DNA of 64,000 nt from Nocardioides limicola (GTDB lineage Bacteria > Actinomycetota > Actinomycetes > Propionibacteriales > Nocardioidaceae). The DNA lies in assembly GCF_016827675.1 (NCBI RefSeq), contig NZ_JAERJA010000009.1, forward strand, positions 1 to 64,000. Direction: 5' to 3'. How positions within the stretch are numbered: the stretch's first letter is position 1; each line of letters opens with the position of its first letter. Below, in pieces: positions 61,953-64,000 of this stretch. The notes beneath the pieces were generated by a model. It did no database searches. It was not told the DNA's origin and saw only the letters and a program-made list of their open reading frames with translations. A program made the translations under genes and the position numbers.

Positions 61953-62411
61953 ATGGAGCCAGCCTTCAGGTCCCTCGCGCTCGCCGACATCGCCCGGCCC
62001 GACTTCGTCGACCTGGTGGCGATTCCGCTGCCGCCGGGAGCCGACCTCGATCCGGCCCGGTGGGCCGAGACCGTCTTCGCGGTCGGGTCCGCACCAGGGT
62101 GGGTGCGACTGCTCTTCGGGATCCGGCAGGCGCTGGTCAGGCTGATCGGGGTGGACCGGGGCGAGGCGTCGGTCTTCGCCGTCGACACCGTGGTCGGGGA
62201 GGAGGCACTGATCCGTGCGGACGACCGCCACCTCGACTTCCGCTGCGGCGTGGGTGTCGACCCGACGGCCGGACTGGTGCGGGTCACCACGGTGGTGCGC
62301 CTGCACGGCTGGCGGGGACGGCTCTACTTCGCCCCGGTCAAGGTGGTGCATCCCCTGGTGGTGGCGGCCATGCTCAAGCGGGCCGCGCGGGTGATGGCTG
62401 CCGCGGGCTGA
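61953..62411 (+). CDS. DUF2867 family protein
   Basis: 152 residues: 'FGIRQALVRLIGVDRGEASV', 'ADDRHLDFRCGVGVDP' and 'RLYFAPVKVVHPLVVAAMLK' fit DUF2867, a SRPBCC-like family of unknown function. A leuS leader begins just after its stop. Confidence 0.75.
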   Translation: MEPAFRSLALADIARPDFVDLVAIPLPPGADLDPARWAETVFAVGSAPGWVRLLFGIRQALVRLIGVDRGEASVFAVDTVVGEEALIRADDRHLDFRCGVGVDPTAGLVRVTTVVRLHGWRGRLYFAPVKVVHPLVVAAMLKRAARVMAAAG

Positions 62412-62426
62412 TCACCCGCAGCGCCG

Positions 62427-62524
62427 GAGGGGTACCATGGGCAGGTGAGCACGTCGTACCTGCTTCTTCACCACCCGCGCTGATCGCCGATCGCGCGGGT
62501 ACCCCTCTGTGGAGGGGTTTTTTT
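62427..62524 (+). promoter_or_regulatory. Transcription attenuator in the leuS leader
   Basis: A terminator, acccctc-tgtg-gaggggt followed by seven T (62501-62524), lies 54 bases before leuS. Its left arm can instead pair with an upstream strand: gaggggtacc (62427-62436) is an exact complement of ggtacccctc (62498-62507), an antiterminator. Between them are gcaggt/acctgc (62441-62463) and cccgcgc/gcgcggg (62474-62499) hairpins. A Leu-rich leader ORF spans the first. Ribosome stalling at Leu codons when leucyl-tRNA is scarce would favour read-through. The folding model is by eye. Confidence 0.7.
62445..62483 (+). CDS. Leu-rich leader peptide of leuS
   Basis: GTG 62445 encodes [12 protein letters not shown] (12 residues) with three consecutive Leu codons (ctg ctt ctt at 62460-62468). 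Just before it, ATG 62437, well spaced from ggagg, encodes only MGR and its TGA overlaps this GTG (GTGA), so initiation may be by coupling. A run of the cognate amino acid ahead of a terminator and a leucyl-tRNA synthetase gene is the signature of attenuation. Confidence 0.65.
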   Translation: MSTSYLLLHHPR

Positions 62525-62577
62525 GTGGCTCCGTGGGCTCGGAGCCGAAGGATCAGGACCAGTCGAGGAGACCAGAG

Positions 62578-64000
62578 ATGACGCAGGACCAAGCGGTGAC
62601 GTATGACGTCGAGGCGATCCAGGCCAAGTGGCAGCAGGTCTGGGCCGACCTCGACCTGTTCACCGCCGAGGACCGCGCGGTCGACGAGAAGCCGAAGCTG
62701 TACGCGTTGACGATGTTCCCCTACCCGTCAGGGGACCTGCACATGGGGCACGCCGAGGTCACCGCGCTGCACGACGTGATCGCCCGGTACGGATGGCTGC
62801 GCGGCTACGAGGTGCTCAACCCGATGGGGTGGGACTCCTTCGGCCTGCCCGCTGAGAACGCGGCGATCCGCAACGACGAACACCCGGCCACCTACACCTA
62901 CGCCAACATCGAGACGCAGGCCTCCTCGTTCCGCAACTACGGGCTGAGCTTCGACTGGAGCCGGCGGCTGCACACCTCAGACCCGGAGTACTACCGGTGG
63001 ACGCAGTGGCTGTTCCTGAAGTTCCGGGAGCGTGGGCTGGCCTACCGCAAGTCCTCGCCGGTCAACTGGTGCCCGGTCGACCAGACGGTGCTGGCCAACG
63101 AGCAGGTCGTCGACGGGGCCTGCGAACGCTGCGGCGCCGAGGTCACCAAGCGTGAACTGACCCAGTGGTACTTCAAGGTCACCGACTACGCCCAGCGACT
63201 GCTGGACGACATGGAGCACCTGGAGGGCCGCTGGCCGGAGCGGGTGCTGACGCTGCAGCGGAACTGGATCGGCCGCTCCACCGGCGCCCAGGTGCAGTTC
63301 CGGATCGAGGCGCCGCACCTGGAGGACTCCTCTCGCACCGTCGGGGTCTACACCACCCGGCCCGACACCCTGTTCGGAGCCACCTTCATGGTGGTGGCCG
63401 CCGACGCGCCGCTGGCTGCGCAGCTGTGTGCCCCCGAGCAGCGGGAGGAGTTCGAGGCGTACCTGGCCGAGGTCCGCAAGGAGTCCGACATCTCCCGGCT
63501 GGCCACCGACAAGCCGAAGACCGGCGTACCGCTGGGCGTGGAGGCGATCAACCCGGTCAACGGCGAGCGGATCCCGGTGTGGGCCGCCGACTATGTGCTG
63601 GCCGACTACGGCACCGGCGCGATCATGGCGGTGCCCGCGCACGACCAGCGCGACCTGGACTTCGCTCGTGCCTTCGACCTGCCGGTACGCCGGGTCGTGG
63701 ACACCGGCGATCCGAACCCGGAGGAGACCGGGATCGCCACCGCCGGTGACGGTGTGTACGTGAACTCGGCCAGCGACCTGGCCACCCTGAACGGGCTGAC
63801 CGACAAGACGGCCGGCATCAACAGCATCGTCGCCGCCCTGGAGGAGACCGGTGCCGGCACCGGCGCCGTCAACTTCCGGTTGCGGGACTGGCTGCTGAGC
63901 AGGCAACGGTTCTGGGGTTGCCCGATCCCGATCGTGCACTGCCCCGACTGCGGCGAGGTCGCTGTCCCCGAGGAGCAGTTGCCGGTGGTGCTGCCCGACC
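62578..64000 (+). CDS. leuS: Leucyl-tRNA synthetase, 5' half (runs off window)
   Basis: Charges tRNA-Leu. The 474 residues visible include '[20 protein letters not shown]' with the HIGH-type motif, '[17 protein letters not shown]', the zinc region '[20 protein letters not shown]' and the start of the CP1 editing domain ('[20 protein letters not shown]', '[19 protein letters not shown]'). KMSKS and the tRNA-binding domain lie beyond 64000. ATG 62578 follows gaggag. Controlled by the leader attenuator. Confidence 0.97.
   Translation, partial: MTQDQAVTYDVEAIQAKWQQVWADLDLFTAEDRAVDEKPKLYALTMFPYPSGDLHMGHAEVTALHDVIARYGWLRGYEVLNPMGWDSFGLPAENAAIRNDEHPATYTYANIETQASSFRNYGLSFDWSRRLHTSDPEYYRWTQWLFLKFRERGLAYRKSSPVNWCPVDQTVLANEQVVDGACERCGAEVTKRELTQWYFKVTDYAQRLLDDMEHLEGRWPERVLTLQRNWIGRSTGAQVQFRIEAPHLEDSSRTVGVYTTRPDTLFGATFMVVAADAPLAAQLCAPEQREEFEAYLAEVRKESDISRLATDKPKTGVPLGVEAINPVNGERIPVWAADYVLADYGTGAIMAVPAHDQRDLDFARAFDLPVRRVVDTGDPNPEETGIATAGDGVYVNSASDLATLNGLTDKTAGINSIVAALEETGAGTGAVNFRLRDWLLSRQRFWGCPIPIVHCPDCGEVAVPEEQLPVVLPD

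Noticed and set aside
62427..62577. T-box riboswitch for leuS
   Set aside because: No T-box sequence (AGGGUGGnACCGCG) or specifier loop is visible; a Leu-rich leader ORF explains the region better.

Overview
The window is 64 kb of GC-rich DNA with actinobacterial gene content. It carries NucS (the archaeal/actinobacterial mismatch endonuclease), a DUF222/HNH '13E12-type' endonuclease gene, the nadD-rsfS-gpgP order, a tandem DtxR/IdeR-type iron box, a DUF3558 lipoprotein, and pieces of the ethylmalonyl-CoA pathway. I infer Propionibacteriales, most likely a Nocardioidaceae relative. That placement is from gene content only; no 16S rRNA gene or other marker was compared.

Layout. 1-1.9 kb is a graveyard: the 3' part of an IS256-family transposase with its right terminal repeat, a C-terminal protein fragment cut by that element, a small membrane protein overlapping its stop, a YD-repeat (Rhs) relic, and the N-terminal stump of an AzgA-like purine permease. 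1.9-5.9 kb holds a cobalamin adenosyltransferase, a PadR/HAAS pair behind a palindromic operator, a B12-dependent ethylmalonyl-CoA mutase, and a tiny Cys-rich protein behind two abutting iron boxes. 6-8.7 kb is a two-gene unit: a beta-propeller-like protein with an EspC/type VII-like C-terminus plus a propeller-like lipoprotein. 8.8-25 kb is mostly ordinary metabolism and regulation (ferritin, D-amino-acid oxidase, NucS, 3-hydroxyacyl-CoA dehydrogenase, WYL, LysR and CGNR regulators), interrupted at 19.4-22.5 kb by repeats, the DUF222/HNH gene and a mosaic secreted-protein pair. 26-38 kb is the acyl-CoA core: a DivIVA-like coiled coil, crotonyl-CoA carboxylase/reductase, epimerase, thiolase, MeaB, enoyl-CoA hydratase and both ETF subunits. 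39-42.5 kb is conserved housekeeping (proA, nadD, rsfS, gpgP, tRNA-Ala).

42.6-55.4 kb looks more accessory: an HD protein, a methyltransferase/XRE pair, a frameshifted metallo-beta-lactamase/beta-CASP gene, phosphoketolase plus acetate kinase, and a four-gene cation-antiporter operon with unusual fusions. 55.4-61 kb is a TetR-controlled catabolic operon (two SDRs, an MDR reductase, an APH-type kinase and an acyl-CoA dehydrogenase) resembling the split form of ACAD10/11. The window ends inside leuS, preceded by what reads as a leucine leader-peptide attenuator.

Genes that can work together: adenosyltransferase, mutase, MeaB, epimerase, Ccr, thiolase and 3-hydroxyacyl-CoA dehydrogenase supply much of an ethylmalonyl-CoA/propionyl-CoA network, with ETF taking electrons from acyl-CoA dehydrogenases. 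Most promising for follow-up: the antiporter/UBP-zinc-finger operon, the EspC-tailed propeller, the tandem iron box with its Cys-rich protein, the APH-ACAD operon and the leuS leader. All functions are read from sequence; no database search was run.
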